Below, one piece after another: positions 8,661 to 17,657 of a DNA stretch of 64,000 nt. The stretch covers positions 506,467 through 570,466 of the forward strand of contig LT598459.1 in assembly GCA_900074725.1 (NCBI GenBank), written 5' to 3'. The notes beneath the pieces were generated by a model. It did not search any database. It was not told the DNA's origin and saw only the letters and a list, made by a program, of their open reading frames with translations. Numbering within the stretch: the stretch's first letter is position 1; each line of letters begins with the position of its first letter. Source of the stretch: Lachancea dasiensis. Lineage: Eukaryota; Ascomycota; Saccharomycetes; Saccharomycetales; Saccharomycetaceae. The position numbers were made by a program, and so were the translations under genes.

Positions 8661-10598
8661 ATGTCACAACTCCTGTGCATTCCGTTCAAGAGAAGTCTTC
8701 ATGTTGATTTGGAGAGAGAGTTATCGGAGATTATAGACAAGTCGTTTTACCAGATAGCTTCAGTTTTTAAGGATGACCTTAAAACACTTACAAGGCTTCG
8801 ATCGTCAGCTCTAGAGGCAGAAATATCACTCACGGGTCTTCACACTCTCCAAAACTATTACCTACAATTCAGTAACCTAAAGAGGAAGTTTCCCGATCAG
8901 CAAATTAGCTTCAAGTGGTTCGAGACGTTGGGACTGAAGTCTTATGGCCGAGAGGATTCTAGGTTTATCTGCGAAGAACTTAATATCGTTTACAACATCG
9001 GAGCCTTGTATTCATTACTTGCAGCGGACATCAACAATGGAACTTCGGAAGGGCTCAAAAATGCTTGCATATATTACAGACTCGCGGCGGGCTGCTTTGT
9101 TCATATTGCGGACCTATTGGAACAAATGACCGATCCTGTTATGGAGCCCATTGCCGTCAAAAGTCTTGAAAGCCTTATGTTAGCACAGGCTCAAGAGATG
9201 GTTTGGTTGAAATCTATCAAGGAGGGGCTTAAAAACAATTTGGTTGCCAAGTTGGCCTTGCAAGTCTCGGAGTACTATTACCAATCATCCAAATGTGCTT
9301 CAAGCAGTGAACTCATAAGGTCGGACTGGCAGCACAGATTCAAACAAAAGCATCTTTATTTTAAAGCTGTCGCTCTCTACCGTTATAGTCTATCTTGTGA
9401 CGATAAGGCGCACTACGGATATAAAGTGAGGGCCCTGCGCGACGCTGATACCACGTTGCAGACAGTAAGCCAGGATGAAGAAGCAGTATGCATGTTGATA
9501 TCTAGAGTAAAAGAAATGCTTAAAGGTGCTGAGAGGGAAAACGACCTTATTTATTTACAACCTATCCCGGTCGCCCTACCTAATCTCAAACCAACTTCAA
9601 TGGTTAGCCCTGCTTCTTTCGAAGGCTTAAAAGATCCATTAAATTTTCCTTTTGACAAAATCTTGTTCAAAGATTTGTTGCCAAGTTATGTCATGGAGAG
9701 TTCATTTGCTTTCAAGAAACGTCTAGACTTGTACATCCAAGAATATATCGTTGATCCATTAATTTCTCTCAATAAGCTTCTCAGCGAAAACTTGCCACTA
9801 CATTACGTGCCCGGATTCCTTCAACCGATTGAGCAAAAGGAACTGGATGCCTGCCAATCTTCAATCAAAGAGAACACATTAAACGCTGAGCAGATCCGCG
9901 ATGTGTTGAGGCAGGTGTCAATGATTTTAATGCAAGAGAGTGATACAGACAAGTTGCTTAGGGAAAGGTATGGCTCTCATAAATGGACTTTGGAGGATTC
10001 AAGGGAAGTCAACAATAGTTTTTGGTCGAAACACAACAAAATTGTTTCCTTCTTACAAACCGGTAAGGCCATCGATGCCGAGACTCTCCAACGATTCGAT
10101 TCTATAGACAAACAACTTCTTACAGCGCCAATCAACCTACCGCAGTCTAATAATCCGGTACTCAACGAGGTGCTGGCTGCATTCAATCGTCGTACTGATT
10201 ATATTTCAGAAGTTCAGCGCAAAGTCGATGACAACGTTATTTTACCAAAAATTGTCTCTGTGTACAAGCGAACCGGCCAAAATGATTTTGAAGACGTATT
10301 CACAGAGCATCTTAAAATATTCCGCGACGACTTAGACAGTATTGGGAAGGAAAAGCGTGTGAACAGGGAGCTTTTGGTTCAACTGTCAGAAGAGAGCACA
10401 AAGAACAATAACCGAAGGCTAGACTCTGTAGATCTTTATGTGCAGGATTTTAAACACTCACTAAAGCTCTTCAACGAGGTCAAAGAAAATGTGCAGGGAG
10501 GTAACAAATTTTATAGCGACCTTGCTAGTTCTTCCAGCGCTCTGCTGCAAGAGGTTCAAGTGTTCGAGATTGAAAGGAGAGAAAAAAAAAGGTCTTGA
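8661..10598 (+). CDS. RIM20: Bro1-domain pH-signalling adaptor Rim20
   Basis: Translation from the first ATG (8661) gives MSQLLCIPFKRSL, 645 aa against 661 in S. cerevisiae; the earlier GTG-initiated extension was discarded. Residues 1 to about 360 form a Bro1 domain, with the typical NIVYNIGALYSLLA and EGLKNACIYYRLAAGCF helices. The C-terminal half is a helical V domain. Rim20 (Alix/PalA family) links ESCRT-III Snf7 to the YPxL motif of Rim101, so that Rim13 can cleave Rim101 at alkaline pH. Position YOR275C. It is convergent with MOD5, 74 bp apart. Confidence 0.95.
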   Translation: MSQLLCIPFKRSLHVDLERELSEIIDKSFYQIASVFKDDLKTLTRLRSSALEAEISLTGLHTLQNYYLQFSNLKRKFPDQQISFKWFETLGLKSYGREDSRFICEELNIVYNIGALYSLLAADINNGTSEGLKNACIYYRLAAGCFVHIADLLEQMTDPVMEPIAVKSLESLMLAQAQEMVWLKSIKEGLKNNLVAKLALQVSEYYYQSSKCASSSELIRSDWQHRFKQKHLYFKAVALYRYSLSCDDKAHYGYKVRALRDADTTLQTVSQDEEAVCMLISRVKEMLKGAERENDLIYLQPIPVALPNLKPTSMVSPASFEGLKDPLNFPFDKILFKDLLPSYVMESSFAFKKRLDLYIQEYIVDPLISLNKLLSENLPLHYVPGFLQPIEQKELDACQSSIKENTLNAEQIRDVLRQVSMILMQESDTDKLLRERYGSHKWTLEDSREVNNSFWSKHNKIVSFLQTGKAIDAETLQRFDSIDKQLLTAPINLPQSNNPVLNEVLAAFNRRTDYISEVQRKVDDNVILPKIVSVYKRTGQNDFEDVFTEHLKIFRDDLDSIGKEKRVNRELLVQLSEESTKNNNRRLDSVDLYVQDFKHSLKLFNEVKENVQGGNKFYSDLASSSSALLQEVQVFEIERREKKRS

Positions 10599-10672
10599 GG
10601 AAACTCTAAATAGGCCGCCCGAAGACTGAACTAATCTTACGGGGCATTAAACAACCATAGTGCATTGATACT

Positions 10673-11962
10673 TTAACCGAAACTAGAAGATTCTAGTTTA
10701 TTTTCTTTCCATTGCTGATGTTGCTTCTGTCTTTTGGCCCTCGTTGAATTAGTACGATGGCGCCTACTTTTCAAATGAACTTGCCAATTTTTATCTCCAA
10801 TGGCCAGAAGCGGCTTGTCTTCTTTATCGCGACAGGTGTGACAAACATATTGATTCCAATCTTTCTCAGCCTTGGGACTGCTGGTACCAGACAGATCATC
10901 AATGAGCAAGCCTGAGAGTGTGGGTGGCGCATGTTCCTCGGCTATGGGCTGCGAAACAATAAATTTGTCGACTATGGCCATGGCTCGTGCTGCAACATTT
11001 TGGTCCCATTTCTGGAGGTCCGTTGCATCCAACACAAATAAATGGTCCTTCACGTCAGGGAGCAGCATCTTCTTTATCCACTTGACCTGTTTTTTAGCAT
11101 ACTGGCGTGTCCTAAGTTTCATGCGGTCAACTGACAGATCAAATGATGCCCCCGGCGTCTTTTCTAGCCATGCAAGGAATTCTTTGAAGCCAATCACTTG
11201 CCAAACGCCATGTTCGCAATCGTCTTGGGTGTATATGTGATTTTTGTAAAATTCAAAAAGCTGCTCGAGTTCGGAGAGCGCACCAGCGTCCATCATCTGA
11301 TCTACTCTTGAGTCTAGCCTGGGCTCTAGTGTCTCTGGCTTGCTGTATATCCAATAAAATAGAGTATCGAACTTCAGGGTGTTTTTCTGCCCCGCAAATG
11401 TCTCACTGGGGCGCTGGCCTGTTGTGTAATATATCTCCAGCATTCTCCGCACTCTTCGAGTGTCGTTCGGGTGGTATTTAGCCGCAATACTCGGGTCGAT
11501 TTTCTGAAGTACTCCGTACACAGCGTCCGAATCATTGCTGTCCAAAATGGCCTGCTCATCCGTTGTCGGTACCCTAGTTTTCTGGTCCACCCGTTTGCTA
11601 AGCAAAATCTGAAGATAATAGTGCGTTCCTCCCACTATTACTGGGATTTTGCCTCTCGAGTGTATCTCTTCAATAGCACTGAGGCATTCCTTTTCGAACC
11701 TGTGCAGGTAGTACTCCTCGTCCCAATTCACATGATTCATGACATGGTGCGAAACATTGTTGCGCTCTAATACTGGGTGCTTGTTAGTTATAATGGGAAC
11801 ACCCTTGTAAACTTGCATGGAATCTGAATTTATCACCTCGCCCGAGACGTGAGAAGCAATTTGGATTGACAGTTGGGATTTACCAACCCCTGTTGTTCCA
11901 GCTATAACAATGACTTTAGGTTTTGGCATAGGATTGAGCTTTTGAGTTAGCCATCGAAGCAT
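10673..11962 (-). CDS. MOD5: tRNA isopentenyltransferase Mod5
   Basis: A 429 aa DMAPP:tRNA transferase that makes i6A37 in cytosolic and mitochondrial tRNAs. The P-loop GTTGVGKS is at residues 22-29, followed by NSDSMQVYKG, HHVMNHV and VGGTHYYLQ. Near the C-terminus is a C2H2 finger (CHTC ... HLKSRRH) and a basic tail. As in S. cerevisiae there are two in-frame ATGs, at residues 1 and 12. There the first gives the mitochondrial/cytosolic form and the second the cytosolic/nuclear form. Here the first ATG has T at -3, a weak context that would permit leaky scanning. A two-codon upstream ORF touches it (separate entry). Position YOR274W. Confidence 0.97.
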   Translation of the reverse strand: MLRWLTQKLNPMPKPKVIVIAGTTGVGKSQLSIQIASHVSGEVINSDSMQVYKGVPIITNKHPVLERNNVSHHVMNHVNWDEEYYLHRFEKECLSAIEEIHSRGKIPVIVGGTHYYLQILLSKRVDQKTRVPTTDEQAILDSNDSDAVYGVLQKIDPSIAAKYHPNDTRRVRRMLEIYYTTGQRPSETFAGQKNTLKFDTLFYWIYSKPETLEPRLDSRVDQMMDAGALSELEQLFEFYKNHIYTQDDCEHGVWQVIGFKEFLAWLEKTPGASFDLSVDRMKLRTRQYAKKQVKWIKKMLLPDVKDHLFVLDATDLQKWDQNVAARAMAIVDKFIVSQPIAEEHAPPTLSGLLIDDLSGTSSPKAEKDWNQYVCHTCRDKEDKPLLAIGDKNWQVHLKSRRHRTNSTRAKRQKQHQQWKENKLESSSFG

Positions 11963-11970
11963 TAAAGCAT
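11962..11970 (-). promoter_or_regulatory. Two-codon upstream ORF abutting the MOD5 start
   Basis: On the coding strand the sequence reads ATGCTTTAATG. The first ATG makes a Met-Leu-stop ORF whose TAA shares its last base with the MOD5 ATG at 11962. It can only act if the transcript starts upstream of 11970. If translated, re-initiation or leaky scanning would help set the ratio of the two Mod5 forms. The effect is inferred. Confidence 0.4.
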
Positions 11971-12094
11971 CTTTTCCAACCTGATGATCTTTTTGTTTAG
12001 CTCATCGCCCTATTCTGCAGGATTGAAAATTTACTATGTATGATTCCATCAACACCGTATGGACGTACTCCCTAAAGAATGAACGTAATTTAGT

Positions 12095-13486
12095 TCACAA
12101 ATCGTCGCCAGAATCATCGTCGTCATACCAGCCCTCTTCATATAAAGCGGCAAGGCTCCCTAATTCTTCCTTCAGTTCCTCTCGATCGCTGTCGTACTTA
12201 AAGTGACGGGAGACTAGGTCAAACCAATTCTTGAATATATCTCTGGGCTTTTCAGTGACAGAAAGATCAACAGAGTAGCAACTATTCGTTCTGTACTCCG
12301 CGGGTATAGTATCGGATGGCAGCCACTCAGAAGTATTAATCGTTGCTTTATTTTCTGAAGTAGGGGTAGAGCCTCTGGCGATAGAAAGTTTTGAGTAAAT
12401 TTGCGAACCGCTAGTCCTGTATTTTGGAACGCGGGAGTAGAACGAAAAGTCGTGTTCTTCAGCAGTGAGCCCAGACAAGATGTTTCTGTGGGGCTCGTCG
12501 TGTGTGAGAGCCCCGATGAGGTAGCCCAGCGACGTGTTCTTAGCTTCACCTTGATAGGATCCAACAGAATTGACGGCATCGAACAAGAGCATCGTGGAGC
12601 CAGCAGATCTCCATAGCGACTCGTGAGGGCTCGAGTAGATTGGGAAGTGAAGGGTGGAGTCGCGTACTAGGGCAAGCGAAGAGCGTATCTTGTTGCAGAT
12701 CATTTGGAATTTGGTTCTAGTAGAGTGTATGGGCTGGTTTAGAGTCAAAACGTCGTCATTGTTGAAGCCCCAGGATATCACGTCTGTTTTTGGTAGTTCA
12801 TCGCGCATCTCTACTAGCAGACTGGACGAGAAGCCACCCCACCCATTGTCGACCTCTGATAATAGATTGATAGCTTGTAATCCGTCGCAAGACTCCAGTT
12901 GGGAGTGCAGTTGCTGATCAAAGAATTGCGTTGCGTGATTCGTCTTGAATTCATGTAACCCTACATCAAAGTTGTCGAAAAGAGTTTGATGTAGATTGTG
13001 AAAATCAGGGCACGACGGATCCTGCACGTTGTGATACCAGTCGTTCAAAAAGTTCAAGTTAGCGGGGCCAAAGACCAGTTTGGCGTAATCCGACCAAAAT
13101 ACAGTGTTCTTGTCGTCTAGTTCAGGCAGCGGAAGGCCCAAGTCTAGAGCTGTTTGGTATTCTGATTGTGGAATTCTGGGCTGCGTGTGAATCAGCTTAA
13201 TATTGGGATCCGTTTCTTCGGGCTTGTGGTGCGCATCGTAGTAGTAGTCTTTGGTCTCTGAATACTGGTGAACGCCAAGAGACCCAGCACCGCCATTTGC
13301 ATCCCACAGAATAGCTCTAGGAGCATATGAGACCGTCTTGGAAATCCGATCCACTGTGGGATTGAGGAAAACAGTGGGGTCATTTTCAGCATCAGCACTA
13401 TGCAATGATTGTTCTTGGCAATTGTAGAATTGTGTTAGGACATGATTTGTTCTGTGCGAAGCGCTAATACTGATAACTTCACGCAT
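12095..13486 (-). CDS. DML1: Misato/tubulin-like mtDNA inheritance protein Dml1
   Basis: The conserved start is the ATG at 13486 (MREVISISASHRTNHVLTQF), giving 463 aa (475 in S. cerevisiae). An upstream GTG-led extension was excluded. The N-terminal Misato segment II motif with the FYNCQEQ block is followed by tubulin-like segments, including NGGAGSLGVHQYS, a degenerate tubulin/FtsZ glycine motif. The C-terminus is acidic (DDDDSGDDL). Dml1 is essential and affects mitochondrial DNA partitioning and morphology. Position YMR211W. In S. cerevisiae the next gene is MGL2 (YMR210W), which is not present here. Confidence 0.95.
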   Translation of the reverse strand: MREVISISASHRTNHVLTQFYNCQEQSLHSADAENDPTVFLNPTVDRISKTVSYAPRAILWDANGGAGSLGVHQYSETKDYYYDAHHKPEETDPNIKLIHTQPRIPQSEYQTALDLGLPLPELDDKNTVFWSDYAKLVFGPANLNFLNDWYHNVQDPSCPDFHNLHQTLFDNFDVGLHEFKTNHATQFFDQQLHSQLESCDGLQAINLLSEVDNGWGGFSSSLLVEMRDELPKTDVISWGFNNDDVLTLNQPIHSTRTKFQMICNKIRSSLALVRDSTLHFPIYSSPHESLWRSAGSTMLLFDAVNSVGSYQGEAKNTSLGYLIGALTHDEPHRNILSGLTAEEHDFSFYSRVPKYRTSGSQIYSKLSIARGSTPTSENKATINTSEWLPSDTIPAEYRTNSCYSVDLSVTEKPRDIFKNWFDLVSRHFKYDSDREELKEELGSLAALYEEGWYDDDDSGDDL

Positions 13487-14441
13487 AATAAGACCTTGCT
13501 CGGTGAGCACTTGGTGATAGTTACTGACAAAGTGAAATGGCCAAGATGTTAGCTCATCGCCTGTCTTCTCATCATGTCATTAATTTTCCGTCGAACGACC
13601 GGTCACATGAAGGACAAGTAAGACAACTCATCTAGCTTCTTGGCTATGCTCGTCAGTAAATAATCGTAGCTCGGCAAACAACGGGGCGCGATTGTGAGTT
13701 CATGAAGTTTAGCCTTTAGCAGAGTATTAAGGCAAACTTTCCGAGGTTTATTTCGTAACGACACGAAAAACATAAAAATACTAAGGATAGAGAAACAATG
13801 GTTTGGTAACCTCGGTTCCCTCGGTTCCTATGCATGATGTGTTTTCAGAGCGTTTGACAGTCTCTTTACTTCAGTACTGCTAGCCTTTCGCTAAGTTGCG
13901 AATTTTTGTCAATGCAATTGCTGGAACGCCTCGCCCCAACGAATGGAATTGGCGTACTTGCTCTCGTTAACATGTACCGGCCTTTCCCAAACCAATGCCC
14001 CACTAGTTTTCACCTACCAAGGTAGCGTTTTGCTCAAAGGTAGGAAGCGAATAAAGCGCAGTGAAAAAAAGCGAAGCATACTGCTAAGAGCCACTCTCCC
14101 ACACTTGTAGCATTAGACACTCCACGAAGAGGAGCCCAACTCGTTGTCTGTCTACCTAGCTCGAAACGCATTTTTTCCAGCTTCTATGACACTGTACTCA
14201 CGAATATGTTCGGCCAGGATGGTTATCAGCAGACTTCGAAAAGCATAAACACCTCCCCTTCTCCACCGTCGCTATCCACTTGTGGAACCATATTCGCTAC
14301 CAGTAAAGGCTTGCATTGAACGAGAACACATAGTAAGCCTCCCATTCACAAGTACAGCTTTTGTCCACGTCTAGAAACGTCAAGTTTGGGTTAAAAGTGT
14401 GTACTTCCTTAAGTTGGGTTCCTAGTTACTGCTTATAAAGG
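13487..14441. other. Spacer between DML1 and the TPO4 relic
   Basis: About 950 bp. It holds the DML1 promoter and probably the old promoter and unrecognisable N-terminal part of the TPO4 relic. A perfect 9 bp tandem pair (CTCGGTTCC twice) lies at 13811-13828. A Cbf1-like GTCACATG is at 13603-13610, but no AT-rich CDEII follows, so it is not a centromere. No gene seen. Confidence 0.45.
13811..13828 (+). repeat. 9 bp tandem duplication (CTCGGTTCC x2)
   Basis: Two perfect adjacent copies at 13811-13819 and 13820-13828, in the spacer upstream of DML1. Probably a simple slippage product. Confidence 0.6.
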
Positions 14442-15964
14442 TTTAAGAGATGGCTAGTAGACTTAAAAGATATTGTCGAGCTGGCTTTTAAGCCGATCGG
14501 TCCTCGAACGTTATATTGGGATAGCCCATCGGACCCTGACAATCCACACAATTAATCTACTTGGAAAAAAATGGTACACTACGATGACCGGAGCTATGTT
14601 GTGTTTAGTGGTTACGATGGGCTCGTCCCTGTAAGTGAGCGGTGTTCCATGAATGGTATTAGGGTATGGGTACAGCGAGATGCTTGCGCTTTCAGGACTC
14701 ACCTTTTACTTATTGGGTCTTTCCACGGTGATCAGCGCCCCACTTTCCGAGGTGTTCTGCCGGAAACCTATCTACGCTATTTCTCTGCCTCTTTCAATGC
14801 TTTTTACCGTGGGAGTGGCGCTATCAGACGGGATTTTGCGCATCGTGCTGCTCGTTCGGTTTTTTTGCCGGTGTATTTGGCTCGCCTGCGCTCTCTGTGA
14901 CATCTGTGACCATTTTGGACATGTGGGACATTACTTAGTTTCAATTGCCTCTATTTTATTTGGCACCTTTCTTGGGACCAGTCATCAGTCCAATTCTTGC
15001 GAGATTTGCGACCGAGAAGCAGGGTTGGCGATGGGCAACATACATACAGCTCATTGCCGAAGGGTTATCATCCCATTCATCGTGCTGATGTCCAAAACTT
15101 ACAAGACGGCCACCCTCACCAAGCGCGCGCAGAAGCGGAAGATCAACTTCAAAAAACCTTAGGGTAAGGAGAAGAAAGAGTTCATGAAACTAACGGTAAT
15201 ACTAACTCTGTTCAGACCCGTAAAAATGCTTCTAACCGAGCCTACAGTCCTGGTGGTTTCCGTTTACGTAGCAATTATTTTTTGCAGTCTTATTTGCTCA
15301 CTTCGAGGCCCATCCTGTAATCCTTCGTGGAGCGTATCATATGTGGTTGGGCCTGCCTGGCCTCGCATTTATTGGTATTGGTGTCGGTATATGGATGGGT
15401 TCCATCTTCTACATTATATTTGACCTGCACTGTTTATTCCCTCCTGCACCAACAGGGACTCCGCAAATGGCTCAACGATCAAGTAAGAGAACTAGGTCAT
15501 TTAGAGGACATCGGCGAATTATTGCCTATCAAACCTGAAAGACTTCTCGATGTTTGCAAAATGGGCACCATTGCATTACCGATCAGCTTGTTCTGGCTCA
15601 GCTGGACTTCATGGGCCAACGTCCATTGAATGGCCCCATTGCTGCAGGAGAACCATTTGGTTCTGGTCTGATTTTGATCTTTCACAGCGTCATCATATAT
15701 TTCTCCAGTTCTTACCCGCCATTATACTTGGCATCAGATTTAACCGCTAATAACCTGCTGCGGTATGTCACAGCTGTCTTTTCCCACTATTCACCATTCA
15801 AATGTATGAGAAGATGAGTATTGGATGGGCTAGCTCCCTGTTTGGATTCGTTTGTCTTGAAAATGATTCCAGTTCCTTGGATTTTTGCCAGGTATGACAA
15901 GACGGTGCGTCAAAGATCAACCTTTGGGTCCAACACTCTCCTGGAGAACTCGGGAATGAGTTAA
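14442..15964 (+). pseudogene. TPO4: Decayed DHA1-family MFS transporter, TPO4 ortholog
   Basis: Pieces of a polyamine/drug:H+ antiporter lie in order across all three plus frames. They are SPSDPDNPHN (before a stop replacing the usual Trp, 14553-14555), KKWYTTMTGAMLCLVVTMGSS, YSEMLALSGLTFYLLG, APLSEVFCRKPIY (motif A, with Gly changed to Cys), FGSPALSVTSVTILDMWDI, LAPFLGPVISPILARF, GWRWATYIQLI, FRPVKMLLTEP, HMWLGLPGLAFIGIGVGIWM, ALPISLFWLSWTSWANVHW, and MYEKMSIGWASSLFGF. I count at least eight frameshifts or in-frame stops, including one at a run of seven A (14565-14571). The site lies in the interval between YTM1 and MOD5, where S. cerevisiae has TPO4 (YOR273C), and the strand matches. Long readable blocks suggest fairly recent loss. 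Confidence 0.88.
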
Positions 15965-16328
15965 AGGGAAATCTCAGCCATGACGCAGGTCTGAAAATTC
16001 CTCGAGTAGGGAAGTCGATATTAGGCGCTAAGGATACTACGGATGCAGAAAACGGCCCAGAATTCGAAGTGCACGAAACCAAAAGCCATAGCGAATCACA
16101 AATAATCTCCAAGCTGAGATAATGGCGAGATTGCTGCAGTTTCAAAACATTGGAGAAAGTATTGATCTTCAGAGTTAAATCCAAAATTTTAGACAGTAGT
16201 ATGCCGTATTTACAATATGTTTTAATCGTTAGAGTAACTATGTTGATTCAATTATTACATTAACTCCACGAGGAATTTCTTTACCAATTCACACCACAGG
16301 TCAAATCGGCTAACTGCACCATTATATA
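15965..16328. other. Intergenic, TPO4 relic to methyltransferase gene
   Basis: Promoter region of the gene at 16329. It is AT-rich after 16180 (ACAATATGTTTTAATCG). No gene seen; a few more bases of the transporter tail may survive to about 16120. Confidence 0.4.
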
Positions 16329-17624
16329 ATGACTTCGGCTGCGACCAGCTGGCTCATTGTGTTTTTATCCATAGCTCTTATGTTTTTGAAGAATAATGCC
16401 CGATTTAAGTTGTTGTTAGCTGATAAGCTCCAAAGCTCGCTGGCCAAGCTAAACAAGCATATTCCCCTGTCGACGGATTTCAAATTGGGCCAATCGGCAT
16501 ATTTCCGAAAGTCTGAAGGGCTTCTTGATGTGTTCAACGCCTTAGAACAACTCCAAGAGTATGGGGCCAGGGCCCAAACTCAGAATGCTGTCGTTTATCA
16601 TAGATCAAAAGCGTTACATCAAGAACAAATCGAACAATTGCGGTTGCTTAACTACTATGATAAGCTGGAACGAATCAACGAGGCCATCGACGGTAATCAA
16701 ATTATTACACGGGCAATAGTCGAGAATGCACTCTCAAAATTGGTGAAGAACAATCGGTTGGAAAGCGACCAGGGAAAAGAGGTGAAAACAATCTGCAACA
16801 GCTTGGGATATACATGCCACAGTGACCGACCACTGGAAAAAATTCCGGCTCATAGAATGGCGTTGAATCCTGTCTCCAACCAGGCCCGCGTGAATGAGGC
16901 TATATCGCATTTATGCCGAGATTGGCATCAGGACTATGCTCTTGAGCGAAAGCCTTTGAGTGAGTTTGCAATTTCAAGAATGAGACACCAGCGTTTCAAA
17001 GGCAAAACACTTGTAGTCGTTCCAGGATCTGGTGTCGGGGGTCTTGCGTACGAGGTCGCAAGCGCCTTCCCGGAGTTTGGTGTTCACTCTATCGAATTGT
17101 CAACTTTGATGTACTTATGCAATGAGTTTGCCTTAAACTACGACGGAGAGGTCCCATTGAGGCCTTTTTTACAACACTTTTCTGGCCAACTTTCCGTAGA
17201 GCAGCAAACTAGATCGTTCCAGATAGACCTTTCCACATTAAAAAAACCTCCAAATTTAAAGGTGCACTTGGGCAACTTCTGCAATTTCAAAGTTCCTACG
17301 TTTTACGACCAGATCGTGGTGTTATCGGCATTTTTTATAGACACTGCCGAAAACCTGTTTGACTATTTTGAGGCTACTGAATCGTTGAAAGCCTCCACTT
17401 CTGAACTTCATTGGATTAACATTGGACCATTGAAGTATGGAACAAGGCCCAAAATACAATTGACCGACCAAGAGCTCACTAAGTTGCGCGAAGTGAGGAA
17501 ATGGAAAGACTTGTACCATAGCTGTGATCCTAAAGAACTAAGCGGCTACCTAACAAACGAACAATCGTTGTATCAAGGGTACTATGGGTTAGTTAAGTTC
17601 CATTCTGTATACACAGGAGAATAA
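16329..17624 (+). CDS. Putative SAM-dependent methyltransferase (YMR209C-like)
   Basis: A 431 aa protein with an N-terminal hydrophobic anchor at about residues 7-20 (SWLIVFLSIALMFL). The C-terminal half has the layout of the N2227/carnosine N-methyltransferase family: RDWH at 197-200, a glycine-rich SAM-binding strand VVVPGSGVGGLAYEVA at about 228-243, then a first acidic residue in HSIELST, and later HWINIGPLKYG. The substrate is unknown. Relative length, N-terminal anchor and position (between DML1 and ERG12 in the YMR order) point to the ortholog of S. cerevisiae YMR209C, an uncharacterised protein. The assignment rests on order plus motifs. Confidence 0.88.
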   Translation: MTSAATSWLIVFLSIALMFLKNNARFKLLLADKLQSSLAKLNKHIPLSTDFKLGQSAYFRKSEGLLDVFNALEQLQEYGARAQTQNAVVYHRSKALHQEQIEQLRLLNYYDKLERINEAIDGNQIITRAIVENALSKLVKNNRLESDQGKEVKTICNSLGYTCHSDRPLEKIPAHRMALNPVSNQARVNEAISHLCRDWHQDYALERKPLSEFAISRMRHQRFKGKTLVVVPGSGVGGLAYEVASAFPEFGVHSIELSTLMYLCNEFALNYDGEVPLRPFLQHFSGQLSVEQQTRSFQIDLSTLKKPPNLKVHLGNFCNFKVPTFYDQIVVLSAFFIDTAENLFDYFEATESLKASTSELHWINIGPLKYGTRPKIQLTDQELTKLREVRKWKDLYHSCDPKELSGYLTNEQSLYQGYYGLVKFHSVYTGE

Positions 17625-17657
17625 TTTACACAGTTGATATCCATGAATTGATAACAT

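Noticed and set aside
13603-13610. GTCACATG, centromere CDEI-like
   Set aside because: The next 100-200 bp are not AT-rich and no CDEIII (TTCCGAA with T-rich flank) is present. A Cbf1-type site at most.
14499-14513. tRNA B-box-like CGTTCGAGGACC on the minus strand
   Set aside because: It lacks the first G of GGTTCGA and no A box is found at the right distance. The sequence belongs to the TPO4 relic.
15196-15215. TACTAAC followed by TTCAG, resembling an intron branch point and 3' splice site
   Set aside because: It falls inside the conserved transporter segment LFRPVKMLLTEP of the TPO4 relic, with no 5' splice site that would make sense. Coincidence of coding sequence.
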